A stretch of DNA of 64,000 nt from Pedobacter sp. (GCF_031119335.1 NZ_JAVHXT010000007.1:124001-188000), one strand, 5' to 3'; positions 15,630 through 24,284 are shown, counted from the stretch's first letter. Notes: a model not told the origin generated them from the letters alone. Made by a program: numbers and translations.

Positions 15630-16599
15630 GATTATTTTTAATAAAATCACTAATCAAATAAGCAATCGTTTTGCCTATAGTGTCATCTTTTCTGCCATCA
15701 TTTAATTGATAAGCACCTTCACAAATGTGTAGGTAAGAAAATTTGTTCTGTAGCTGCAAAACTAACTTTCTTACTTCGTTTAAGCTAAAACCACTTGATG
15801 TAGCAGCGCTAGATAAGATACTTGCCATACAATCTAAATCAATTTCTAAGCCTAAAGGCGATTTTACGTCTTTTAAGAGGTTTTTCGCTTCGTTCAAGAT
15901 GTCTTTGTGTTCGTTCAGTAAATCGTCGAAATAAACAGCTTTAATGCTTTCGTTTTGGGAGATAAAGTCTAACTGGGCTTCACTCACATAGCTTTGGTGC
16001 AATCCGAAGATGCGGTACTGGTTTAAATAGCCGTCTTTAATAGCTGTGCTAAACCCATTTCCACTGTGTCTTCCTTCTTCTGGGGTGCGTAGATCTGTGT
16101 GTGCATCGATATTGAGCACATTAACTTTGGTTTGCAGGGCTAATGAAGCTCCCTTAATTATAGGATAACAGTTGTTGTGCCCGCCGCCAATTACGATAGG
16201 TATTTTTCCAGCCTCAACTATTTTTTGAATGATGGGGAAAATCAGATCATCAATTTCTGCAACAGCCTTTCTGAGGATAGTAACGTCGCTTGTGTTATTT
16301 TCTGGTATATCAAATTCGCCGAGCACTAAAACATCTTCCCCTTTTAGAAAAGCATTTTCTTGTACGTTAAGGAACGATTTTAAAGCAAGTTTCCAAGCGG
16401 TATGTGCCCCGCCAACACCATAGTTTGCTCTAACACCGATATCTTCTGGAATGCCTAAAAGGACGAATTTGGCAGAAGTTTGTGATAGGTCGGCAGTTTG
16501 GGGAATTGTTTGTGCCCTTTCGCCAAGCTTGGTTTCCCCGTCACGTTTGTTTACGAGGTTTAAAATATCGCCCTGCGAAAAAACTTTGAAGCTAGCCAT
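15610..16599 (-). CDS. hutG: Formimidoylglutamase (arginase family)
   Basis: This ureohydrolase has 329 residues with the binuclear manganese motifs GGGHNN, NIDAHTDLR and EIDLDCM in the usual order. With hutI directly upstream (8-base overlap) it is assigned to histidine degradation, splitting N-formimino-L-glutamate into glutamate and formamide. hutH and hutU are not in the window. The last codons, encoding about LPADNR and the stop, coincide with the right arm of an intergenic repeat, so the natural C-terminus may have been replaced. The catalytic core is unaffected. Confidence 0.9.
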   Translation of the reverse strand: MASFKVFSQGDILNLVNKRDGETKLGERAQTIPQTADLSQTSAKFVLLGIPEDIGVRANYGVGGAHTAWKLALKSFLNVQENAFLKGEDVLVLGEFDIPENNTSDVTILRKAVAEIDDLIFPIIQKIVEAGKIPIVIGGGHNNCYPIIKGASLALQTKVNVLNIDAHTDLRTPEEGRHSGNGFSTAIKDGYLNQYRIFGLHQSYVSEAQLDFISQNESIKAVYFDDLLNEHKDILNEAKNLLKDVKSPLGLEIDLDCMASILSSAATSSGFSLNEVRKLVLQLQNKFSYLHICEGAYQLNDGRKDDTIGKTIAYLISDFIKNNLPADNR

Positions 16600-17833
16600 G
16601 GTAAATCTCTCCGTTTAAAATTACCGTTTCTATTTGGCTTTGACCGAAACTATAAGGCAAATAAGCTAATGAAGTCATTGGGTGGGTAATAAATAAGTTT
16701 GCCTTTTTGCCAATGGCGATACTGCCCATTTCGTTGCTCATTTCCATTGCTGCGGCGCCATTTAGTGTTGCAGCATTAATGGATTGTTCGGGTGTCATTT
16801 TTAGTTTGATACAGCCCAAGGACACCACAAAATTCATGTTTCCCGATGGGGTAGAACCAGGATTGTAATCGCTGGCCAAAGCTACAATGGCATTGTTGTT
16901 TATTAAATCTTTGGCATTGGCAAATGGGATGTTGATGTAAAACGAGCAAGACGGCAAGAGCGTTGCGATGGTATCGCTATTGCTTAGTGCTTCTAAAACC
17001 TCCTCGTCGGTTTCTTCTAAATGGTCTACCGAAATAGCCTGATGAGCAATGCCTGTTTGGACAGCTCCAGAACTAGATAACTGGTTGGCGTGGATTTTCG
17101 GTTTCAATCCATAAGTAGCTGCTGCGGATAAAATTTGTGCAGTTTCTTCGTTAGAGAAAAAGCCTTTTTCGCAGAAAACATCAACATAATCGGCTAAATT
17201 TTCTGCAGCAACTTTCGGTATAAGTTCGTTAATAATTAAATTGATATAAGCTTGGTGGTTGTTTTTGAACTCGGTGGGGTAAGCATGTGCTGCCAACAAA
17301 CTAGCTTTAATAGGAATTGGAAATTTGGCTTTTAAGCGTTCGATAACCCGAAGCATTTTCAACTCGCTTTCTACCGTTAATCCATAACCACTTTTAATTT
17401 CTACAGCGCCAGTGCCTTGTTTAATCATGTCTTTTAGACGGCTGCTTGCACTTTCAAAAAGTTCATCTTCAGTTGTTTTTTGAAGCTTATTTGCCGAGTT
17501 TAAAATGCCTCCTCCGGCTGCTGCAATTTCTTCGTAAGTTTTACCAGCAATTTTCAAAGCAAATTCTTCTTCACGAGGTGCCGCAAAAACAATGTGGGTA
17601 TGGCTATCGCACCAAGAAGGGAAAACGAAGCGGTCTTCTGCCGAGATTTGAGATTTGAGATTTGAGATTTGAGACGGGATTTTGCTCATCAAACCAAAAT
17701 CCTTAATTAGGCCATTTTCCAACAATAGCCAAGCATTTTCTAAAATAGGCAATTGGTTTAATTCGCTGCCGCGAAGAAAGAGTTTTTCTTTCGGATGTAC
17801 ACCGACTAGGGCTTTGATATTGGTGATTAGCAT
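16592..17833 (-). CDS. hutI: Imidazolonepropionase
   Basis: The 413-residue amidohydrolase has metal ligands in CDSHTHIVFA, the conserved REEEF and GGGILNSA, EIKSGYGL, KIHANQLS and SDYNPGSTPSGN. It opens imidazolone-5-propionate to N-formimino-L-glutamate. A heptanucleotide tandem repeat lies in the N-terminal coding part, encoding SQISNLKSQIS just before the metal-binding strand. With 4.6 units present the frame is intact. It begins a minus-strand pair with hutG, and a repeat-filled gap separates it from exonuclease III upstream. Confidence 0.95.
   Translation of the reverse strand: MLITNIKALVGVHPKEKLFLRGSELNQLPILENAWLLLENGLIKDFGLMSKIPSQISNLKSQISAEDRFVFPSWCDSHTHIVFAAPREEEFALKIAGKTYEEIAAAGGGILNSANKLQKTTEDELFESASSRLKDMIKQGTGAVEIKSGYGLTVESELKMLRVIERLKAKFPIPIKASLLAAHAYPTEFKNNHQAYINLIINELIPKVAAENLADYVDVFCEKGFFSNEETAQILSAAATYGLKPKIHANQLSSSGAVQTGIAHQAISVDHLEETDEEVLEALSNSDTIATLLPSCSFYINIPFANAKDLINNNAIVALASDYNPGSTPSGNMNFVVSLGCIKLKMTPEQSINAATLNGAAAMEMSNEMGSIAIGKKANLFITHPMTSLAYLPYSFGQSQIETVILNGEIYHG
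17643..17674. repeat. Heptanucleotide tandem repeat (GAGATTT) inside hutI
   Basis: Four full GAGATTT units run from 17643 to 17670, followed by GAGA to 17674. The unit length of 7 is not a multiple of 3, so loss or gain of one unit would shift the hutI frame. Confidence 0.9.
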
Positions 17834-17910
17834 CGGTTAATTGTTTAAACTGTAGAATTGGTTAACTGTTGCAGGGCGATTAAACGATTTCAACAGTTAA
17901 CCGATTAACC
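17834..17910. repeat. GGTTAACTGTT inverted repeat (copy 1)
   Basis: GGTTAACTGTTG (17860-17871) pairs perfectly with CAACAGTTAACC (17891-17902). Further GGTTAA/TTAACC cores flank both arms. The element fills the gap between hutI and the exonuclease gene. A longer relative lies at 54190-54376. Confidence 0.75.
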
Positions 17911-17912
17911 TT

Positions 17913-18680
17913 TTATTGTAGTTCCAATAAAATTGGGCAGTGGTCGCTATGCAATGCATCTGGTAGAATGCGTACATTTTTTAACCTGTTTTCCATTTCT
18001 TTTGTAGATAAGTGATAATCGATACGCCAGCCCAAGTTCTTGCCTCTTGCACCTGCACGATAGCTCCACCAAGTGTAATGGTGTGGGTCTTGGTTAAAAT
18101 GACGGAATGTATCTATAAATCCATTGTTGATGAAAAGTTCCATCCATTCGCGTTCTTCGGGTAAAAAACCTGATGAATTAGCGTTAGATTTTGGGTTATG
18201 AATATCAATTGCTTTGTGGCAAATATTATAATCTCCAGAGATGATTAGGTTTGGATAGCTTTTTCTAAGTTCGCCAATGTAACTGTCAAAAAACTTCATG
18301 AACTCGTATTTTTTTACCTGTCTTTCGTCGCCACTAGAACCTGATGGAAGGTAGACGCTCATTAGCGAGAAATCTTCAAAATCGGCCCTTAAAATTCTGC
18401 CTTCAGCATCAATCCAAGGTTCGCCACAACCGAACTCTACGTGCTTTGGCAAAACTTTCGTAAAAATTGCCACACCACTGTAGCCTTTTTTCTCTGCCGG
18501 AAACCAATAGTGATGGTAACCTAAGTGTTCAATCAAAGCTAAAATATCAGGAATTTGTTCTTTTAGTGCTTTTACTTCTTGTAGGCAAACCATGTCGGCA
18601 TCGGTAGCTTGTAGCCAGGTAAACAAGCCTTTGGTTGCTGCGGCACGAATGCCATTTACGTTGTATGATATGATTTTCAT
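17913..18680 (-). CDS. xth: Exodeoxyribonuclease III (AP endonuclease)
   Basis: The 255-residue enzyme of the exonuclease/endonuclease/phosphatase fold has the full ExoIII motif set: SYNVNGIRAA, LQEVKA (metal Glu), SGDYNICH (Asp, Asn), WRIDYHL and the final SDHCPILLEL with the catalytic Asp-His. It incises abasic sites and trims 3' blocks in base-excision repair. It lies 8 bp downstream of the cyclophilin gene on the same strand, probably in one transcript. Confidence 0.95.
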   Translation of the reverse strand: MKIISYNVNGIRAAATKGLFTWLQATDADMVCLQEVKALKEQIPDILALIEHLGYHHYWFPAEKKGYSGVAIFTKVLPKHVEFGCGEPWIDAEGRILRADFEDFSLMSVYLPSGSSGDERQVKKYEFMKFFDSYIGELRKSYPNLIISGDYNICHKAIDIHNPKSNANSSGFLPEEREWMELFINNGFIDTFRHFNQDPHHYTWWSYRAGARGKNLGWRIDYHLSTKEMENRLKNVRILPDALHSDHCPILLELQ

Positions 18681-18688
18681 TTGTGATG

Positions 18689-19408
18689 CTATGATTTAAT
18701 GGCTTTAGCCATTTCTTTTTGCGCTTTTTTCAATTCTTTCTCCAATCTTCTCACTTCCCGTTTTTTCAACACCGTCACGGTCATTTTTACATCTTCTTTT
18801 GGGCGGTTTGCCGTACCAGTTTCTACGCTGGCTATGCTATCAACCATCTCTAAACCTTTTACTACTTCGCCGTAAGCGGTGTAGCTCCTATCTAAATGTG
18901 GCGTGCCGCCAATGGTTTTGTAAACTTCACGTTGGTTAGCAGGAATTTTATGTTGCAAACGGTTTTTTTCAACATTGTTCAACTGCTCATCTGTAAAAAC
19001 TTTGCCCTGTACCAAATAAAATTGGCTTCCGCTAGATGCCTTTTCTGGGTTATTATCTCTAGCTGCGGCTAAAACTCCCTTTTTGTGGAAAATGCTGTCT
19101 CTAAACTCTGCAGGAACGGTATAGCCTGGGCCGCCGTTACCCAACATTGCTTCCGGTGTAGCGTTTTTCGAATCAGGATCTCCACCTTGTATCATGAAAT
19201 CTTTAATCACCCTGTGAAAAATAGTACCATTATAAAAACCTTCTTTTGCTAGTTTGAGGAAGTTATCACGATGTAGTGGTGTTTCATTGTATAGCCTAAC
19301 AATACATTCTCCTTTGGATGTTGCAATTTTAATATATTGATATTTTGGTTTTGCGGCGTATGCAAAACTGCAGCAAAATAAGAGGCAAATTAATAGAAGT
19401 TTTTTCAT
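18689..19408 (-). CDS. Secreted peptidylprolyl isomerase (cyclophilin type)
   Basis: The 239-residue protein has a signal peptide (hydrophobic 3-17, AYA cleavage near 18) and a cyclophilin domain: FHRVIKDFMIQGGDP with the catalytic Arg, SSGSQFYLVQG, and a TAYGEVVKGLEMVD end. An inserted stretch after QLNNVEKNRL and a C-terminal basic/coiled tail (about 195-239) extend the core. It catalyses prolyl isomerisation in envelope protein folding. The signal peptide places it in the periplasm. Confidence 0.93.
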   Translation of the reverse strand: MKKLLLICLLFCCSFAYAAKPKYQYIKIATSKGECIVRLYNETPLHRDNFLKLAKEGFYNGTIFHRVIKDFMIQGGDPDSKNATPEAMLGNGGPGYTVPAEFRDSIFHKKGVLAAARDNNPEKASSGSQFYLVQGKVFTDEQLNNVEKNRLQHKIPANQREVYKTIGGTPHLDRSYTAYGEVVKGLEMVDSIASVETGTANRPKEDVKMTVTVLKKREVRRLEKELKKAQKEMAKAIKS

Positions 19409-19457
19409 GACGAATTGATTTTCCGCTAAGTTATTTAGAAAACCTTAAAAATGAAAC

Positions 19458-19519
19458 CACATAGATACATAGTTACGATTAGTTCGAAAGTAGTCCAGTA
19501 ACATCTATGTTTCTATGTG
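19458..19519. repeat. Inverted repeat, 'CACATAGATACATAG' family, copy 2
   Basis: CACATAGATACATAG (19458-19472) faces CTATGTTTCTATGTG (19505-19519), complementary with one mismatch. It lies in the divergent gap between the cyclophilin and the HMA-AraC regulator. The core is the same as at 6176-6225. Confidence 0.75.
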
Positions 19520-19603
19520 TTAAAAAGCAGAAAATGTCTGCCTAAAGTTGAAATATCATCTCCGGTTTTAAGCACAACAAATAATTGGCTACCTTAGTAA
19601 CCG

Positions 19604-20161
19604 ATGAAGCTTTACATTAAAAATATGGTATGCGACCGCTGCAAAATGGCAGTTGAAGATGTTTTTAATAAACAAGGCTTATATCCCTCCAATGTAGTTT
19701 TAGGAGAAGTAAACCTGCAAGAAGCTAACTTAACAATCTCGAAATATCAAGATATTAGGGCAGCATTGGAAAACTTAGGCTTTGAATTGCTAGAAGACAA
19801 GAAAAAAGCTATTGTTACACAAATCAAAGCTGTCATTGTGGAGTTGGCACATTACAGCAAAGAGCCTCTAAAAGTAAATCTTTCCGAATATTTAAGTGCC
19901 AAACTGTCGACCGATTACGCTTCGTTAAGTACGACTTTCTCATCAGAAGAAAATAATACGATTGAGCATTATTATATCCAACAAAAAATTGAAAAAGCCA
20001 AGGAGTTGTTAAGCTATGGCGAGTTGACCTTAAGTGAAATTGCTTTTCAATTGAACTACAGTAGCGTTGCACATTTGTCGGCGCAGTTTAAAAAAGAAGC
20101 TGGATTAACACCATCGCAATTTAAGCAAGATTTGAAACGCCAGACGCTAGATAAAATTTAG
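19604..20161 (+). CDS. HMA-like domain fused to AraC-type helix-turn-helix regulator
   Basis: The 185-residue protein begins with a ferredoxin-like heavy-metal-associated fold (about 1-70) that keeps CDRC (C10, C13) in IKNMVCDRCKMAVE. It ends with an AraC-type double helix-turn-helix (about 105-180: LSEIAFQLNYSSVAHLSAQFKKEAGLTPSQFK). A regulator that senses a thiophilic metal or redox state through the Cys pair is the natural reading, but no metal transporter is adjacent. The stop falls at the left edge of an intergenic repeat. Such short HMA-AraC proteins are common in Bacteroidota and poorly studied. Confidence 0.85.
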   Translation: MKLYIKNMVCDRCKMAVEDVFNKQGLYPSNVVLGEVNLQEANLTISKYQDIRAALENLGFELLEDKKKAIVTQIKAVIVELAHYSKEPLKVNLSEYLSAKLSTDYASLSTTFSSEENNTIEHYYIQQKIEKAKELLSYGELTLSEIAFQLNYSSVAHLSAQFKKEAGLTPSQFKQDLKRQTLDKI

Positions 20162-20296
20162 TTTCCCGCAGATTTTCGCTGATGAAATCCGCAGATTGAA
20201 GGGGATTTTTAACCAATCTTTAATTCGGAACATTCTTAAAAACGTCAATTCTCTCTTAAATCTGCGCCTAAAATCCGTGTAAATCTGTGGGGAAAA
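20162..20296. repeat. Inverted repeat, 'CCCGCAGATTTTC' family, copy 2
   Basis: TTTCCCGCAGATTTTCGCTG at the left and AAATCTGTGGGGAAAA at the right form long imperfect arms. Internal CCGCAGATT and AATCTGCG pair as well. It starts directly after the regulator's stop codon. Confidence 0.75.
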
Positions 20297-20356
20297 TACC
20301 AACCGAACAACTTTCCTTTCTTAACATACATCAACCTTTTGCGCTATTTGCTGTTG

Positions 20357-20364
20357 TAACTTTG
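20357..20364 (+). promoter_or_regulatory. -7 box (TAACTTTG) upstream of the YceI gene
   Basis: TAACTTTG matches the TAnnTTTG consensus and gives a leader of about 45 nt before the ATG at 20414. I did not find a well-spaced -33 TTTG, so support is partial. Confidence 0.45.
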
Positions 20365-20413
20365 TGTTCAAATAGTTGAGACCAAATTCCTCACATTTAA
20401 AAATTCAAAAGAC

Positions 20414-20986
20414 ATGAAAAGATTATTCTTATTTTTATTAGCAACGAGCTTAAGCATAGCAACGTTTGCCCAAACAAAGTGGACAGTAGATCCAATGCAC
20501 TCTTTTGTTAACTTCTCCGTTAAACATTCGGGTATTTCATTTGTAGATGGAAATTTCAAGAAGTTTGAAGGAGGTTTTATTTCATCTAAAGCTGATTTCT
20601 CTGATGCTAAGATTAGTTTTACGGCAGATGCGGCTAGTATTAATACCGGCGTTGATCAAAGAGATAACCACTTAAAGTCTGATGACTTCTTTAATGCAGA
20701 GAAATTTCCTAAGCTAGCTTTCGAAAGCACTTCCTTCAAAAAAATTAAAGGTAATACTTATGCTTTAGCTGGTAAACTGACCATCCGCGATGTAACGAAA
20801 AATGTTGTTTTTACTGTTGTTTTTGGTGGTACGGCTAAAGATCAACAAGGCAATACCAAAGCGGGGTTTTTGGCGACTACAAAAATTAACCGTTTAGATT
20901 ATAACGTAAAATATGACCCAACTGGTGCTGGCATTGCTAAAGACGTAAACATTACGTTGAATTTGCAGTTTGCGCAAGCAAAGTAA
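20414..20986 (+). CDS. YceI family periplasmic protein
   Basis: The 190-residue protein has a signal peptide (cleaved near A19-Q20) and the YceI lipocalin-like barrel: WTVDPMHSFVNFSVKHSGIS, DFSDAKISF, INTGVDQRDNHLKSDDFF and FPKLAFEST. Family members bind isoprenoid chains such as ubiquinone precursors and are often induced by stress or low pH. Repeats of the same family lie on both sides of this gene. No isoprenoid gene is nearby. Confidence 0.92.
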   Translation: MKRLFLFLLATSLSIATFAQTKWTVDPMHSFVNFSVKHSGISFVDGNFKKFEGGFISSKADFSDAKISFTADAASINTGVDQRDNHLKSDDFFNAEKFPKLAFESTSFKKIKGNTYALAGKLTIRDVTKNVVFTVVFGGTAKDQQGNTKAGFLATTKINRLDYNVKYDPTGAGIAKDVNITLNLQFAQAK

Positions 20987-20991
20987 AAGCA

Positions 20992-21083
20992 TTTCCCGCA
21001 GATTTTCGCAGAAAACAACGCAGATTTCACGGATTTAAACATCTGGTTTATCTGCGGAAAAATCAGCGAAAATCTGCGGGTAA
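20992..21083. repeat. Inverted repeat, 'CCCGCAGATTTTC' family, copy 3
   Basis: The left arm TTTCCCGCAGATTTTCGCAG and right arm CAGCGAAAATCTGCGGGTAA are strongly complementary, with a second internal pair (CGCAGATTTC against TCTGCGGA). It ends 11 bp before the ygiD start, so it would sit in the 5' leader of that transcript or end the yceI one. Confidence 0.8.
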
Positions 21084-21094
21084 AACTTAACAAA

Positions 21095-21919
21095 ATGAAC
21101 ACACTAAGTCAATTCAAGAATTTTACTTCCAATCTATCACAGAGTGATGTGATGCCAGCTTTATTTATGGGTCACGGCTCGCCAATGAACGGCATCGAAG
21201 TAAACGAGTTTAGCAAAGGTTGGGCAAATATGGCGAAGTCAATTCCTCAACCAACTGCAGTTTTGGTAGTTTCTGCACATTGGTTTACTAATGGAACCAA
21301 AATAACTGCAATGGATTTTCCGCCAACTATTCATGATTTTGGTGGTTTTCCGCAGGCATTGTTCGATGTTCAGTATCCAGCACCTGGAAATCCAGCGTTA
21401 GCTGAAGAAACAAAAAACCTAATTACTAAGGCCCATGTAGAACTAGACCACGATTGGGGTTTAGACCACGGTGCGTGGACGGTAGTTAGACATATGTATC
21501 CAAATGCAGAAATTCCGGTTTTGCAGTTGAGTATCGACTATACTAAGGGTGCACAATATCATTACGATTTGGCAAAGGAACTATCCGCTTTGCGCAAAAA
21601 GGGTGTATTGATTTTAGGTAGCGGAAATATGGTACACAACCTGCGTATGGTTAGTTGGGAAATGATTAACGGTGGCGGTTACGATTGGGCGCATGAAGCC
21701 AGCGAAAAATTCAAGTCGGCAATTTTGAATAAAGACCATCATTCGCTCATTAATTTTGAGCAAATGGGAAGTGATGTAAGATTGGCTATTCCAACACCAG
21801 AACATTATCTACCACTAATGTACATTTTAGGTTTGCAGAGCGATAAAGAAGAAGCTTTGTTGTTTAATGATAAGGCGGTTGGAGGTTCGTTGACGATGAC
21901 TTCTGTGAAAGTCGCATAG
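21095..21919 (+). CDS. ygiD: Extradiol dioxygenase, 4,5-DOPA dioxygenase (YgiD) family
   Basis: The 274-residue protein belongs to the LigB-type extradiol ring-cleavage group: MGHGSPMN near residue 27, VVSAHWF (metal His), DHDWGLDHGAWTVVRHMYP (two His) and GSGNMVHNLR. YgiD enzymes open DOPA or other catechols at the 4,5 bond with a non-haem metal. No aromatic-degradation genes are adjacent, so the physiological substrate is open. The gene converges with the Crp/Fnr gene, their stops 3 bp apart. Confidence 0.9.
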   Translation: MNTLSQFKNFTSNLSQSDVMPALFMGHGSPMNGIEVNEFSKGWANMAKSIPQPTAVLVVSAHWFTNGTKITAMDFPPTIHDFGGFPQALFDVQYPAPGNPALAEETKNLITKAHVELDHDWGLDHGAWTVVRHMYPNAEIPVLQLSIDYTKGAQYHYDLAKELSALRKKGVLILGSGNMVHNLRMVSWEMINGGGYDWAHEASEKFKSAILNKDHHSLINFEQMGSDVRLAIPTPEHYLPLMYILGLQSDKEEALLFNDKAVGGSLTMTSVKVA

Positions 21920-21922
21920 CCG

Positions 21923-22489
21923 TTATCCTTTATTAGCTCTAATTCTGCTAAGCGAAACCTGCGTGATGCCCAAGTAAGAGGCGATATTTCCTAGTGACAC
22001 CCTTTGCAAGATAGAAGGAGATTGTTCCACTAAATCGCGGTAACGTTCTGTCGCGGTTTTAAATTGCAGGCTCATGAAACGCTCTTCGGTTTTGACGAGT
22101 TCTTGTTCTGCAAACTTACGGCCCCAATTTGCTAAGTGAATGTTTTGACGGAACAGAGTTTGCAACACATTACCCGAAATTCTGTAAAGTACGCAGCTCT
22201 CTAATACCTCGATGCTTTCGTAGCCGGGTTTGTCTTTAAAGAAACTGAGGTAGGAAAGTATGATATCGCCTTCTTCGCCAAACCAAATTGTAGTTTGCCC
22301 TTTAGCTGCATCTACATAAGCTCTGGCAATTCCCTTTTCGATGAAATAAATATAGCGCTCAATTTTACCTGCGTTTACCAAGATTCTTCCTTTTTTAACA
22401 GAAATTTGTTCAAATTGAGCTAAAAGCAATTCTTTTTCTGCTGCGGGCAACAGAAAAATTTCATCTATCTTATTGGATATAACGGTCAA
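21923..22489 (-). CDS. Crp/Fnr family transcriptional regulator
   Basis: The 188-residue protein has a cyclic-nucleotide-binding-like beta-roll (about 10-115, with IYFIEKGIARAY and EGDIILSY) and a C-terminal winged helix (about 135-188, SLGNIASYLGITQVSLSRIRA). It lacks Fnr cysteines and the full cAMP phosphate-binding signature. It belongs to the Bacteroidota group whose ligands are mostly unknown. It is transcribed away from the DUF6249 gene across a 129-bp divergent gap. Confidence 0.88.
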   Translation of the reverse strand: MTVISNKIDEIFLLPAAEKELLLAQFEQISVKKGRILVNAGKIERYIYFIEKGIARAYVDAAKGQTTIWFGEEGDIILSYLSFFKDKPGYESIEVLESCVLYRISGNVLQTLFRQNIHLANWGRKFAEQELVKTEERFMSLQFKTATERYRDLVEQSPSILQRVSLGNIASYLGITQVSLSRIRANKG

Positions 22490-22618
22490 CGGCTGAGATT
22501 TTAAAGCACAATTTAATTTTTTTATGTGAATAGTGTAACCTAATTTTTTTTGCTGTTGTCATAATTCACAGAACACGGTTCGTAACAATTGAATATTTAA
22601 CAAAAAATTATAAAAACC

Positions 22619-22978
22619 ATGAGTGGAGAATTAGTAGCCATCACAATGTTTGTTGGCGCATTTGCATTAGTTTTTGGCATCAGATACCTTATCAATAAAG
22701 AAAAGATGGCCATGATTGAAAGAGGGATTGACCCAGGGGTGAAAAAATCGACACCTAAACCTTTTATAAGCCTAAAATTTGGCTTGTTGATGGTGGGGAT
22801 AGGCTTGGGTTTATTGGTATCGTTATTTACTGTGAGAGGTTTATTCGGAAATGATATGACCAATGCAGAGGAAGGCCAGGCGGTAGCAGTTTATTTTGGA
22901 AGCATCTTTATTTTTGGCGGCTTGGGCCTAATCAGCTCTTATGTGATAGAGAAGAAGTGGCTTGATCAGCAGGGGTAA
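22619..22978 (+). CDS. Small membrane protein, DUF6249-like
   Basis: The 119-residue protein has three predicted membrane segments (about 5-24, 50-72 and 88-107) separated by a basic cytoplasmic loop containing KEKMAMIERGIDPG, the recognisable feature of this family. The function is unknown. Members often occur with sigma/anti-sigma genes in Bacteroidota, but here it stands alone. The stop is followed by an AT-rich stretch and then an ACTTACGAAGTTT hairpin before the convergent topoisomerase gene. Confidence 0.75.
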   Translation: MSGELVAITMFVGAFALVFGIRYLINKEKMAMIERGIDPGVKKSTPKPFISLKFGLLMVGIGLGLLVSLFTVRGLFGNDMTNAEEGQAVAVYFGSIFIFGGLGLISSYVIEKKWLDQQG

Positions 22979-23034
22979 ACCTAAAAAACCTATAAGGTTT
23001 TAAAACCTCGGGTTAGGTTTAATTTATGGCATTT

Positions 23035-23067
23035 AAACTTACGAAGTTTCAAAAACTTCGTAAGTTT
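23035..23067. terminator. ACTTACGAAGTTT hairpin between convergent genes
   Basis: AAACTTACGAAGTTT (23035-23049) pairs perfectly with AAACTTCGTAAGTTT (23053-23067) around CAA. A/T-rich flanks on both sides suit a bidirectional terminator for the DUF6249 and topoisomerase genes. The same sequence recurs at 35984-36016. Confidence 0.7.
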
Positions 23068-23078
23068 TCTATGTAGCG

Positions 23079-24128
23079 CTATTTCTTCTTCCGTTTTACG
23101 GCCTTCAAAAACTGAATCAAAACCGCTTCGTCGTTTTTTAACGCTTTCTTTTCGTCTTTTTCTGTAATGGCGATTTTTTTCAAATAACGCTGTAAATTGC
23201 CCACTTCAAAAGCTTCCAATAGGATAGGGTACACGTAAGCACTCTTGCAAACCGCACGGGTATTACCCAATTTAGCAGCTACGCAATCTAAGGCGGCAAC
23301 CACCAGTTTTTTCGAAGACATCTCTGGGTTTTCGTTGGTACAAACGGCCAGCTGACGCATCGCTTCTAAAGTTCCGCCCCAAGTGCGAAAGTCTTTTGCA
23401 GTGAAATCATCTTCAGTTATTTCTCTAATGTATTGGTTAATCATTCCGGAGTCTACCGCTTTGCGTTCATTATCGCTAGTGTAAAACTGGAATAAATCTT
23501 GTCCCGGCATGTCTTTGCATTTTTTTACCATTTTGGCCAAACTTTTATTGGTCAATTGTATCTCTTGCTTAACACCTTTTTTGCCTACAAAGCACAGCGT
23601 CGCCGTATGGCCTTTTTCTTTAAAGTGTTTGTCTTTCAAAGTACTTAAGCCATAACTGTTATAGCTTTTTTCGTAAATAGAACTGCCAATTCTAATGAGT
23701 GTTTCTTGCAAAACTTTCACACAAATGGCCAAAACCTTACGTTCGTCGAAGTTTCTGCGCTTCAAATCTTTTTCTACTTGCTTACGGGCTTTTGGCAGTG
23801 CCTTTCCAAATTCTAACAAACGGAAATATTTATGGTCCGAGCGCCTATTTACCCATTCGGGATGGTAGCGATATTGTTTTCTGCCAGCTACGTCTGTCCC
23901 GATGGCCTGCAGGTAGCCATTCTTTTTGGGAGCAATCCACACGTTGGTCCAAGCTGGAGGCAACACCAACTTTTTGATGCGTTCTAGTGCTGCTTCATCG
24001 GTAATTTTGGTGCCTTTGTGATCTTCGTACTTGAACTTTCCGGGTTCTCCTTTTCGGTAAATACCACCCTTTTCCGGGCTTACAAAAACTAAAGAACTGT
24101 TGTTGATGATATCAGCTGTGCTTACCAT
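23079..24128 (-). CDS. DNA topoisomerase IB
   Basis: The 349-residue poxvirus-like type IB topoisomerase has an N-terminal domain (about 1-90, with IKKLVLPPAW and YRYHPEW), a tyrosine-recombinase-like catalytic core with RKQ and KDFRTWGGT, and the active-site tyrosine Y298 in CKSAYVYP. It relaxes supercoils through a 3'-phosphotyrosyl link. The length is typical of bacterial members. The His common after the Tyr (YVHP or YIHP) is Tyr here, which is not known to be catalytic. The lysine-rich tail probably contacts DNA. Confidence 0.95.
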   Translation of the reverse strand: MVSTADIINNSSLVFVSPEKGGIYRKGEPGKFKYEDHKGTKITDEAALERIKKLVLPPAWTNVWIAPKKNGYLQAIGTDVAGRKQYRYHPEWVNRRSDHKYFRLLEFGKALPKARKQVEKDLKRRNFDERKVLAICVKVLQETLIRIGSSIYEKSYNSYGLSTLKDKHFKEKGHTATLCFVGKKGVKQEIQLTNKSLAKMVKKCKDMPGQDLFQFYTSDNERKAVDSGMINQYIREITEDDFTAKDFRTWGGTLEAMRQLAVCTNENPEMSSKKLVVAALDCVAAKLGNTRAVCKSAYVYPILLEAFEVGNLQRYLKKIAITEKDEKKALKNDEAVLIQFLKAVKRKKK

Positions 24129-24196
24129 GATTTTATATTTATGGCAACAACAACGATAATGCAGAAATGGTTTGATTTGAGGTTTAAGAAGAAAGA

Positions 24197-24277
24197 TTGC
24201 TTCTCCGAATTGTCGGAGCAGGCTGTTGTTCCTCTTCGATAAATCGGAGTAAACTATCGCAATGACGGAAAAATGGT
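24197..24277. repeat. Eroded copy of the 'GCAATGACG / GATTGCTTC' repeat
   Basis: GATTGCTTCTCCGA at the left and ATCGCAATGACGG at the right match the ends of the perfect element at 53217-53291, but the central part differs. An internal CCGA/TCGG stem is visible. This is a probable remnant in the gap upstream of the thioesterase stop. Confidence 0.5.
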
Positions 24278-24284
24278 TAAACTC

